Positions 34,071-46,400 of a stretch of DNA of 64,000 nt are shown here, one piece after another. The first letter of the stretch is position 1. The number at the start of each line of letters is the position of its first letter. The position numbers and the translations under genes are program-made. The DNA lies in NCBI GenBank assembly GCA_033782935.1, contig JAWQEG010003797.1:1-64000 (forward strand). Direction: 5' to 3'. Under the pieces are notes generated by a model that did no database searches, was not told the origin of the DNA, and saw only the letters and a program-made list of their open reading frames with translations. Source of the DNA: Petrolisthes cinctipes. Its lineage: Eukaryota; Arthropoda; Malacostraca; Decapoda; Porcellanidae.

Positions 34071-37000
34071 TGAAAATAGGTAGAAATGGAAAAGAATGGC
34101 ATTATAAGATGTAGGGAAGAGTGACTAATTCAAAGGGACTAAGTTTTGTAGTGGAAGTATCAGAGGAGTTGGTCAGAATAGGTTTAATAATGTGAGGTTA
34201 GGTTAGGTTGAAAATGGGTAGGGTTGGAAAATAATGGCATGAGAAGATGTAGGGAATAGTGACTAATTCAAATGGACTAAGTTTTGTAGTACAAGTATAA
34301 TAGGGTTTGGTCAGAAGAGGTTTAATAATGTTAGGTTAGGTTAGGGTGAAAATAGGTAGAAATGGAAAAGAATGGCATTATAAGATGTAGGGAAGAGTGA
34401 CTAATTCAAAGGGACTAAGTTTTGTAGTGGAAGTATCAGAGGAGTTGGTCAGAATTGGTTTAATAATGTTAGGTTAGGTTAGGGTTAAAATAGGTAGAAA
34501 TGGAAAATAATGGCATTACAAGATGTAGGGAAGAGTGACTAATTCAAAGGGACTAAGTTTTGTAGTGGAAGTATCAGAGGAGTTGGTCAGAATAGGTTTA
34601 ATAATGTGAGGTTAGGTTAGGTTGAAAATGGGTAGGGATGGAAAATAATGGCATGAGAAGATGTAGGGAAGAGTGACTAATTCAAATGGACTAAGTTTTG
34701 TAGTACAAGTATAATAGGGTTTGGTCAGAAGAGGTTTAATAATGTTAGGTTAGGTTAGGGTGAAAATAGGTAGAGATGGAAAAGAATGGCATTACAAGAT
34801 GTAGGGAAGAGTGACTAATTCAAAGGGACTAAGTTTTGTAGTGGAAGTATCAGAGGAGTTTGTCAGAATAGGTTTAATAATGTTAGGTTAGGTTAGGTTG
34901 AAAATGGGTGGGGATGGAAAATAATGGCATGAGAAGATGTAGGGAAGAGTGACTAATTCAAATGGACTAAGTTTTGTAGTACAAGTATAATAGGGTTTGG
35001 TCAGAAGAGGTTTAATAATGTTAGGTTAGGTTAGGGTGAAAATAGGTGGAAATGGAAAAGAATGGCATTATAAGATGTAAGGAAGAGTGACTAATTCAAA
35101 GGGACTAAGTTTTGTAGTGGAAGTATCAGAGGAGTTGGTCAGAATAGGTTTAATAATGTGAGGTTAGGTTAGGTTGAAAATGGGTAGGGATGGAAAATAA
35201 TGGCATGAGAAGATGTAGGGAAGAGTGACTAATTCAAATGGACTAAGTTTTGTAGTACAAGTATAATAGGGTTTGGTCAGAAGAGGTTTAATAATGTTAG
35301 GTTAGGTTAGGGTGAAAATAGGTAGAAATGGAAAAGAATGGCATTATAAGATGTAGGGAAGAGTGACTAATTCAAAGGGACTAAGTTTTGTAGTGGAAGT
35401 ATCAGAGGAGTTGGTCAGAATAGGTTTAATAATGTGAGGTTAGGTTAGGTTGAAAATGGGTAGGGTTGGAAAATAATGGCATGAGAAGATGTAGGGAATA
35501 GTGACTAATTCAAATGGACTAAGTTTTGTAGTACAAGTATAATAGGGTTTGGTCAGAAGAGGTTTAATAATGTTAGGTTAGGGTGAAAATAGGTAGAAAT
35601 GGAAAAGTATGGCATTATAAGATGTAGGGAAGAGTGACTAATTCAAAGGGACTAAGTTTTGTAGTGGAAGTATCAGAGGAGTTGGTCAGAATAGGTTTAA
35701 TAATGTGAGGTTAGGTTAGGTTGAAAATGGGTAGGGATGGAAAATAATGGCATGAGAAGATGTAGGGAAGAGTGACTAATTCAAATGGACTAAGTTTTGT
35801 AGTACAAGTATCAGAGGAGTTGGTCAGAATTGGTTTAATAATGTTAGGTTAGGTTAGGGTTAAAATAGGTAGAAATGGAAAAGAATGGCATTACAAGATG
35901 TAGGGAAGAGTGACTAATTCAAAGGGACTAAGTTTTGTAGTGGAAGTATCAGAGGAGTTGGTCAGAATAGGTTTAATAATGTGAGGTTAGGTTAGGTTGA
36001 AAATGGGTAGGGATGGAAAATAATGGCATGAGAAGATGTAGGGAAGAGTGACTAATTCAAATGGACTAAGTTTTGTAGTACAAGTATAATAGGGTTTGGT
36101 CAGAAGAGGTTTAATAATGTTAGGTTAGGTTAGGGTGAAAATAGGTGGAAATGGAAAAGAATGGCATTATAAGATGTAGGGAAGAGTGACTAATTCAAAG
36201 GGACTAAGTTTTGTAGTGGAAGTATCAGAGGAGTTGGTCAGAATAGGTTTAATAATGTGAGGTTAGGTTAGGTTGAAAATGGGTAGGGATGGAAAATAAT
36301 GGCATGAGAAGATGTAGGGAAGAGTGACTAATTCAAATGGACTAAGTTTTGTAGTACAAGTATAATAGGGTTTGGTCAGAAGAGGTTTAATAATGTTAGG
36401 TTAGGTTAAAGTGAAAATAGGTAGAAATGGAAAAGAATGGCATTATAAGATGTAGGGAAGAGTGACTAATTCAAAGGGACTAAGTTTTGTAGTGGAAGTA
36501 TCAGAGGAGTTGGTCAGAATAGGTTTAATAATGTGAGGTTAGGTTAGGTTGAAAATGGGTAGGGTTGGAAAATAATGGCATGAGAAGATGTAGGGAAGAG
36601 TGACTAATTCAAATGGACTAAGTTTTGTAGTACAAGTATAATAGGGTTTGGTCAGAAGAGGTTTAATAATGTTAGGTTAGGTTAGGGTGAAAATAGGTGG
36701 AAATGGAAAAGAATGGCATTATAAGATGTAGGGAAGAGTGACTAATTCAAAGGGACTAAGTTTTGTAGTGGAAGTATCAGAGGAGTTGGTCAGAATAGGT
36801 TTAATAATGTGAGGTTAGGTTAGGTTGAAAATTGGTAGGGATGGAAAATAATGGCATGAGAAGATGTAGGGAAGTGTGACTAATTCAAATGGACTAAGTT
36901 TTGTAGTACAAGTATAATAGGGTTTGGTCAGAAGAGGTTTAATAATGTTAGGTTAGGTTAGGGTGAAAATAGGTAGAGATGGAAAAGAATGGCATTACAA

Positions 37001-37379
37001 GATGTAGGGAAGAGTGACTAATTCAAAGGGACTAAGTTTTGTAGTGGAAGTATCTGAGGAGTTTGTCAGAATAGGTTTAATAATGTTAGGTTAGGTTAGG
37101 TTGAAAATGGGTGGGGATGGAAAATAATGGCATGAGAAGATGTAGGGAAGAGTGACTAATTCAAATGGACTAAGTTTTGTAGTGGAAGTATCAGAGGAGT
37201 TGGTCAGAATAGGTTTAATAATGTTAGGTTAGGTTAGGGTGAAAATAGGTAGAAATGGAAAAGAATGGCATTACAAGATGTTGGGAAGAGTGACTAATTC
37301 AAAGCGACTAAGTTTTGTAGTGGAAGTATCAGAGGAGTTGGTCAGAATAGGTTTAATAATGTGAGGTTAGGTCAGGTTG

Positions 37380-40300
37380 AAAATGGGTAGGGATGGAAAA
37401 TAATGGCATGAGAAGATGTAGGGAAGAGTGACTAATTCAAATGGACTAAGTTTTGTAGTACAAGTATAATAGGGTTTGGTCAGAAGAGGTTTAATAATGT
37501 TAGGTTAGGTTAGGGTGAAAATAGGTAGAGATGGAAAAGAATGGCATTACAAGATGTAGGGAAGAGTGACTAATTCAAAGGGACTAAGTTTTGTAGTGGA
37601 AGTATCAGAGGAGTTTGTCAGAATAGGTTTAATAATGTTAGGTTAGGTTAGGTTGAAAATGGGTGGGGATGGAAAATAATGGCATGAGAAGATGTAGGGA
37701 AGAGTGACTAATTCAAATGGACTAAGTTTTGTAGTACTAGTATAATAGGGTTTGGTCAGAAGAGGTTTAATAATGTTAGGTTAGGTTAGGGTGAAAATAG
37801 GTGGAAATGTAAAAGAATGGCATTATAAGATGTAGGGAAGAGTGACTAATTCAAAGGGACTAAGTTTTGTAGTGGAAGTATCAGAGGAGTTGGTCAGAAT
37901 AGGTTTAATAATGTGAGGTTAGGTTAGGTTGAAAATGGGTAGGGATGGAAAATAATGGCATGAGAAGATGTAGGGAAGAGTGACTAATTCAAATGGACTA
38001 AGTTTTGTAGTACAAGTATAATAGGGTTTGGTCAGAAGAGGTTTAATAATGTTAGGTTAGGTTAGGGTGAAAATAGGTAGAAATGGAAAAGAATGGCATT
38101 ATAAGATGTAGGGAAGAGTGACTAATTCAAAGGGACTAAGTTTTGTAGTGGAAGTATCAGAGGAGTTGGTCAGAATAGGTTTAATAATGTGAGGTTAGGT
38201 TAGGTTGAAAATGGGTAGGGATGGAAAATAATGGCATGAGAAGATGTAGGGAAGAGTGACTAATTCAAATGGACTAAGTTTTGTAGTACAAGTATAATAG
38301 GGTTTGGTCAGAAGAGGTTTAATAATGTTAGGTTAGGTTAGGGTGAAAATAGGTAGAAATGGAAAAGAATGGCATTATAAGATGTAGGGAAGAGTGACTA
38401 ATTCAAAGGGACTAAGTTTTGTAGTGGAAGTATCAGAGGAGTTGGTCAGAATAGGTTTAATAATGTGAGGTTAGGTTAGGTTGAAAATGGGTAGGGATGG
38501 AAAATAATGGCATGAGAAGATGTAGGGAAGAGTGACTAATTCAAATGGACTAAGTTTTGTAGTGGAAGTATCAGAGTAGTTGGTCAGAATAGGTTTAATA
38601 ATGTTAGGTTAGGTTAGGGTGAAAATAGGTACAAATGGAAAAGAATGGCATTACAAGATGTAGGGAAGAGTGACTAATTCAAAGGGACTAAGTTTTGTAG
38701 TGGAAGTATCAGAGGAGTTGGTCAGAATAGGTTTAATAATGTGAGGTTAGGTTAGGTTGAAAATGGGTAGGGATGGAAAATAATGGCATGAGAAGATGTA
38801 GGGAAGAGTGACTAATTCAAATGGACTAAGTTTTGTAGTACAAGTATAATAGGGTTTGGTCAGAAGAGGTTTAATAATGTTAGGTTAGGTTAGGGTGAAA
38901 ATAGGTAGAGATGGAAAAGAATGGCATTACAAGATGTAGGGAAGAGTGACTAATTCAAAGGGACTAAGTTTTGTAGTGGAAGTATCAGAGGAGTTTGTCA
39001 GAATAGGTTTAATAATGTTAGGTTAGGTTAGGTTGAAAATGGGTGGGGATGGAAAATAATGGCATGAGAAGATGTAGGGAAGAGTGACTAATTCAAATGG
39101 ACTAAGTTTTGTAGTACTAGTATAATAGGGTTTGGTCAGAAGAGGTTTAATAATGTTAGGTTAGGTTAGGGTGAAAATAGGTGGAAATGGAAAAGAATGG
39201 CATTATAAGATGTAGGGAAGAGTGACTAATTCAAAGGGACTAAGTTTTGTAGTGGAAGTATCAGAGGAGTTGGTCAGAATAGGTTTAATAATGTGAGGTT
39301 AGGTTAGGTTGAAAATGGGTAGGGATGGAAAATAATGGCATGAGAAGATGTAGGGAAGAGTGACTAATTCAAATGGACTAAGTTTTGTAGTACAAGTATA
39401 ATAGGGTTTGGTCAGAAGAGGTTTAATAATGTTAGGTTAGGTTAGGGTGAAAATAGGTAGAAATGGAAAAGAATGGCATTATAAGATGTAGGGAAGAGTG
39501 ACTAATTCAAAGGGACTAAGTTTTGTAGTGGAAGTATCAGAGGAGTTGGTCAGAATAGGTTTAATAATGTGAGGTTAGGTTAGGTTGAAAATGGGTAGGG
39601 ATGGAAAATAATGGCATGAGAAGATGTAGGGAAGAGTGACTAATTCAAATGGACTAAGTTTTGTAGTACAAGTATAATAGGGTTTGGTCAGAAGAGGTTT
39701 AATAATGTTAGGTTAGGTTAGGGTGAAAATAGGTAGAAATGGAAAAGAATGGCATTATAAGATGTAGGGAAGAGTGACTAATTCAAAGGGACTAAATTTT
39801 GTAGTGGAAGTATCATAGGAGTTGGTCAGAATAGGTTTAATAATGTGAGGTTAGGTTAGGTTGAAAATGGGTAGGGATGGAAAATAATGGCATGAGAAGA
39901 TGTAGGGAAGAGTGACTAATTCAAATGGACTAAGTTTTGTAGTGGAAGTATCAGAGTAGTTGGTCAGAATAGGTTTAATAATGTTAGGTTAGGTTAGGGT
40001 GAAAATAGGTAGAAATGGAAAAGAATGGCATTACAAGATGTAGGGAAGAGTGACTAATTCAAAGGGACTAAGTTTTGTAGTGGAAGTATCAGAGGAGTTG
40101 GTCAGAATAGGTTTAATAATGTGAGGTTAGGTTAGGTTGAAAATGGGTAGGGATGGAAAATAATGGCATGAGAAGATGTAGGGAAGAGTGACTAATTCAA
40201 ATGGACTAAGTTTTGTAGTACAAGTATAATAGGGTTTGGTCAGAAGAGGTTTAATAATGTTAGGTTAGGTTAGGGTGAAAATAGGTAGAGATGGAAAAGA

Positions 40301-40420
40301 ATGGCATTACAAGATGTAGGGAAGAGTGACTAATTCAAAGGGACTAAGTTTTGTAGTGGAAGTATCAGAGGAGTTTGTCAGAATAGGTTTAATAATGTTA
40401 GGTTAGGTTAGGTTGAAAAT
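37380..40420 (+). repeat. 1,380-bp 10-mer unit, about 2.2 copies
   Basis: GTACTAG occurs at 37734 and 39114, exactly 1,380 bp (10 x 138) apart, with near-identical flanking monomer order. Private differences such as GGAAATGTAAAAG at about 37802 and GGTACAAATGG at about 38628 separate the copies. Confidence 0.85.
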
Positions 40421-43400
40421 GGGTAGGGATGGAAAATAATGGCATGAGAAGATGTAGGGAAGAGTGACTAATTCAAATGGACTAAGTTTTGTAGTACAAG
40501 TATAATAGGGTTTGGTCAGAATAGGTTTAATAATGTTAGGTTAGGTTAGGGTGAAAATAGGTAGAAATGGAAAAGAATGGCATTATAAGATGTAGGGAAG
40601 AGTGACTAATTCAAAGGGACTAAGTTTTGTAGTGGAAGTATCAGAGGAGTTGGTCAGAATAGGTTTAATAATGTGAGGTTAGGTTAGGTTGAAAATGGGT
40701 AGGGTTGGAAAATAATGCCATGAGAAGATGTAGGGAAGAGTGACTAATTCAAATGGACTAAGTTTTGTAGTACAAGTATAATAGGGTTTGGTCAGAAGAG
40801 GTTTAATAATGTTAGGTTAGGTTAGGGTGAAAATAGGTAGAAATGGAAAAGAATGGCATTACAAGATGTAGGGAAGAGTGACTAATTCAAAGGGACTAAG
40901 TTTTGTAGTGGAAGTATCAGAGGAGTTGGTCAGAATAGGTTTAATAATCTGAGGTTAGGTTAGGTTGAAAATGGGTAGGGATGGAAAATAATGGCATGAG
41001 AAGATGTAGGGAAGAGTGACTAATTCAAATGGACTAAGTTTTGTAGTACAAGTATAATAGGGTTTGGTCAGAAGAGGTTTAATAATGTTAGGTTAGGTTA
41101 GGGTGAAAATAGGTAGAGATGGAAAAGAATGGCATTACAAGATGTAGGGAAGAGTGACTAATTCAAAGGGACTAAGTTTTGTAGTGGAAGTATCAGAGGA
41201 GTTTGTCAGAATAGGTTTAATAATGTTAGGTTAGGTTAGGTTGAAAATGGGTGGGGATGGAAAATAATGGCATGAGAAGATGTAGGGAAGAGTGACTAAT
41301 TCAAATGGACTAAGTTTTGTAGTACAAGTATAATAGGGTTTGGTCAGAAGAGGTTTAATAATGTTAGGTTAGGTTAGGGTGAAAATAGGTGGAAATGGAA
41401 AAGAATGGCATTATAAGATGTAGGGAAGAGTGACTAATTCAAAGGGACTAAGTTTTGTAGTGGAAGTATCAGAGGAGTTGGTCAGAATAGGTTTAATAAT
41501 GTGAGGTTAGGTTATGTTGAAAATGGGTAGGGATGGAAAATAATGGCATGAGAAGATGTAGGGAAGAGTGACTAATTCAAATGGACTAAGTTTAGTAGTA
41601 CAAGTATAATAGGGTTTGGTCAGAAGAGGTTTAATAATGTTAGGTTAGGTTAGGGTGAAAATAGGTAGAAATGGAAAAGAATGGCATTATAAGATGTAGG
41701 GAAGAGTGACTAATTCAAAGGGAGTAAGTTTTGTAGTGGAAGTATCAGAGGAGTTGGTCAGAATAGGTTTAATAATGTGAGGTTAGGTTAGGTTGAAAAT
41801 GGGTAGGGATGGAAAATAATGGCATGAGAAGATGTAGGGAAGAGTGACTAATTCAAATGGACTAAGTTTAGTAGTACAAGTATAATAGGGTTTGGTCAGA
41901 AGAGGTTTAATAATGTTAGGTTAGGTTAGGGTGAAAATAGGTAGAAATGGAAAAGAATGGCATTATAAGATGTAGGGAAGAGTGACTAATTCAAATGGAC
42001 TAAGTTTTGTAGTGGAAGTATCAGAGGAGTTGGTCAGAATAGGTTTAATAATGTTAGGTTAGGGTGAAAATAGGTAGAAATGGAAAAGAATGGCATTATA
42101 AGATGTAGGGAAGAGTGACTAATTCAAAGCGACTAAGTTTTGTAGTGGAAGTATCAGAGGAGTTGGTCAGAATAGGTTTAATAATGTGAGGTTAGGTCAG
42201 GTTGAAAATGGGTAGGGATGGAAAATAATGGCATGAGAAGATGTAGGGAAGAGTGACTAATTCAAATGGACTAAGTTTTGTAGTACAAGTATAATAGGGT
42301 TTGGTCAGAAGAGGTTTAATAATGTTAGGTTAGGTTAGGGTGAAAATAGGTGGAAATGGAAAAGAATGGCATTATAAGATGTAGGGAAGAGTGACTAATT
42401 CAAAGGGACTAAGTTTTGTAGTGGAAGTATCAGAGGAGTTGGTCAGAATAGGTTTAATAATGTGAGGTTAGGTTAGGTTGAAAATGGGTAGGGATGGAAA
42501 ATAATGGCATGAGAAGATGTAGGGAAGAGTGACTAATTCAAATGGACTAAGTTTTGTAGTGGAAGTATCAGAGTAGTTGGTCAGAATAGGTTTAATAATG
42601 TTAGGTTAGGTTAGGGTGAAAATAGGTAGAAATGGAAAAGAATGGCATTACAAGATGTAGGGAAGAGTGACTAATTCAAAGGGACTAAATTTTGTAGTGG
42701 AAGTATCAGAGGAGTTGGTCAGAATAGGTTTAATAATGTGAGGTTAGGTTAGGTTGAAAATGGGTAGGGATGGAAAATAATGGCATGAGATGATGTAGGG
42801 AAGAGTGACTAATTCAAATGGACTAAGTTTTGTAGTACATGTATAATAGGGTTTGGTCAGAAGAGGTTTAATAATGTTAGGTTAGGTTAGGGTGAAAATA
42901 GGTAGAAATGGAAAAGAATGGCATTATAAGATGTAGGGAAGAGTGACTAATTCAAAGCGACTAAGTTTTGTAGTGGAAGTATCAGAGGAGTTGGTCAGAA
43001 TAGGTTTAATAATGTGAGGTTAGGTCAGGTTGAAAATGGGTAGGGATGGAAAATAATGGCATGAGAAGATGTAGGGAAGAGTGACTAATTCAAATGGACT
43101 AAGTTTTGTAGTACAAGTATAATAGGGTTTGGTCAGAAGAGGTTTAATAATGTTAGGTTAGGTTAGGGTGAAAATAGGTGGAAATGGAAAAGAATGGCAT
43201 TATAAGATGTAGGGAAGAGTGACTAATTCAAAGGGACTAAGTTTTGTAGTGGAAGTATCAGAGGAGTTGGTCAGAATAGGTTTAATAATGTGAGGTTAGG
43301 TTAGGTTGAAAATGGGTAGGGATGGAAAATAATGGCATGAGAAGATGTAGGGAAGAGTGACTAATTCAAATGGACTAAGTTTTGTAGTACAAGTATAATA

Positions 43401-46400
43401 GGGTTTGGTCAGAAGAGGTTTAATAATGTTAGGTTAGGTTAGGGTGAAAATAGGTAGAAATGGAAAAGAATGGCATTATAAGATGTAGGGAAGAGTGACT
43501 AATTCAAAGGGAGTAAGTTTTGTAGTGGAAGTATCAGAGGAGTTGGTCAGAATAGGTTTAATAATGTGAGGTTAGGTTAGGTTGAAAATGGGTAGGGATG
43601 GAAAATAATGGCATGAGAAGATGTAGGGAAGAGTGACAAATTCAAATGGACTAAGTTTTGTAGTACAAGTATAATAGGGTTTGGTCAGAATAGGTTTAAT
43701 AATGTTAGGTTAGGTTAGGGTGAAAATAGGTAGAAATGGAAAAGAATGGCATTACAAGATGTAGGGAAGAGTGACTAATTCAAAGGGACTAAGTTTTGTA
43801 GTGGAAGTATCAGAGGAGTTGGTCAGAATAGGTTTAATAATGTGAGGTTAGGTTAGGTTGAAAATGGGTAGGGATGGAAAATAATGGCATGAGAAGATGT
43901 AGGGAAGAGTGACTAATTCAAATGGACTAAGTTTTGTAGTACAAGTATAATAGGGTTTGGTCAGAAGAGGTTTAATAATGTTAGGTTAGGTTAGGGTGAA
44001 AATAGGTAGAGATGGAAAAGAATGGCATTACAAGATGTAGGGAAGAGTGACTAATTCAAAGGGACTAAGTTTTGTAGTGGAAGTATCAGAGGAGTTTGTC
44101 AGAATAGGTTTAATAATGTTAGGTTAGGTTAGGTTGAAAATGGGTAGGGATGGAAAATAATGGCATGAGAAGATGTAGGGAAGAGTGACTAATTCAAATG
44201 GACTAAGTTTTGTAGTACAAGTATAATAGGGTTTGGTCAGAAGAGGTTTAATAATGTTAGGTTAGGTTAGGGTGAAAATAGGTAGAAATGGAAAAGAATG
44301 GCATTATAAGATGTAGGGAAGAGTGACTAATTCAAAGGGACTAAGTTTTGTAGTGGAAGTATCAGAGGAGTTGGTCAGAATAGGTTTAATAATGTGAGGT
44401 TAGGTTAGGTTGAAAATGGGTAGGGTTGGAAAATAATGCCATGAGAAGATGTAGGGAAGAGTGACTAATTCAAATGGACTAAGTTTTGTAGTACAAGTAT
44501 AATAGGGTTTGGTCAGAAGAGGTTTAATAATGTTAGGTTAGGTTAGGGTGAAAATAGGTAGAAATGGAAAAGAATGGCATTACAAGATGTAGGGAAGAGT
44601 GACTAATTCAAAGGGACTAAGTTTTGTAGTGGAAGTATCAGAGGAGTTGGTCAGAATAGGTTTAATAATCTGAGGTTAGGTTAGGTTGAAAATGGGTAGG
44701 GATGGAAAATAATGGCATGAGAAGATGTAGGGAAGAGTGACTAATTCAAATGGACTAAGTTTTGTAGTACAAGTATAATAGGGTTTGGTCAGAAGAGGTT
44801 TAATAATGTTAGGTTAGGTTAGGGTGAAAATAGGTAGAGATGGAAAAGAATGGCATTACAAGATGTAGGGAAGAGTGACTAATTCAAAGGGACTAAGTTT
44901 TGTAGTGGAAGTATCAGAGGAGTTTGTCAGAATAGGTTTAATAATGTTAGGTTAGGTTAGGTTGAAAATGGGTGGGGATGGAAAATAATGGCATGAGAAG
45001 ATGTAGGGAAGAGTGACTAATTCAAATGGACTAAGTTTTGTAGTACAAGTATAATAGGGTTTGGTCAGAAGAGGTTTAATAATGTTAGGTTAGGTTAGGG
45101 TGAAAATAGGTGGAAATGGAAAAGAATGGCATTATAAGATGTAGGGAAGAGTGACTAATTCAAAGGGACTAAGTTTTGTAGTGGAAGTATCAGAGGAGTT
45201 GGTCAGAATAGGTTTAATAATGTGAGGTTAGGTTATGTTGAAAATGGGTAGGGATGGAAAATAATGGCATGAGAAGATGTAGGGAAGAGTGACTAATTCA
45301 AATGGACTAAGTTTAGTAGTACAAGTATAATAGGGTTTGGTCAGAAGAGGTTTAATAATGTTAGGTTAGGTTAGGGTGAAAATAGGTAGAAATGGAAAAG
45401 AATGGCATTATAAGATGTAGGGAAGAGTGACTAATTCAAAGGGAGTAAGTTTTGTAGTGGAAGTATCAGAGGAGTTGGTCAGAATAGGTTTAATAATGTG
45501 AGGTTAGGTTAGGTTGAAAATGGGTAGGGATGGAAAATAATGGCATGAGAAGATGTAGGGAAGAGTGACAAATTCAAATGGACTAAGTTTTGTAGTACAA
45601 GTATAATAGGGTTTGGTCAGAAGAGGTTTAATAATGTTAGGTTAGGTTAGGGTGAAAATAGGTAGAAATGGAAAAGAATGGCATTATAAGATGTAGGGAA
45701 GAGTGACTAATTCAAAGGGACTAAGTTTTGTAGTGGAAGTATCAGAGGAGTTGGTCAGAATAGGTTTAATAATGTGAGGTTAGGTTAGGTTGAAAATGGG
45801 TAGAGATAGAAAATAATGGCATGAGAAGATGTAGGGAAGAGTGACTAATTCAAATGGACTAAGTTTTGTAGTACAAGTATAATAGGGTTTGGTCAGAAGA
45901 GGTTTAATAATGTTAGGTTAGGTTAGGTTGAACATAGGTAGAAATGGAAAAGAATGGCATTATAAGATGTAGGGAAGAGTGACTAATTCAAAGGGACTAA
46001 GTTTTGTAGTGGAAGTATCAGAGGAGTTGGTCAGAATAGGTTTAATAATGTGAGGTTAGGTTAGGTTGAAAATGGGTAGGGATGGAAAATAATGGCATGA
46101 GAAGATGTAGGGAAGAGTGACTAATTCAAATGGACTAAGTTTTGTAGTACAAGTATAATAGGGTTTGGTCAGAAGAGGTTTAATAATGTTAGGTTAGGTT
46201 AGGTTGAAAATAGGTAGAAATGGAAAAGAATGGCATTATAAGATGTAGGGAAGAGTGACTAATTCAAAGGGACTAAGTTTTGTAGTGGAAGTATCAGAGG
46301 AGTTGGTCAGAATAGGTTTAATAATGTGAGGTTAGGTTAGGTTGAAAATGGGTAGGGATGGAAAATAATGGCATGAGAAGATGTAGGGAAGAGTGACTAA

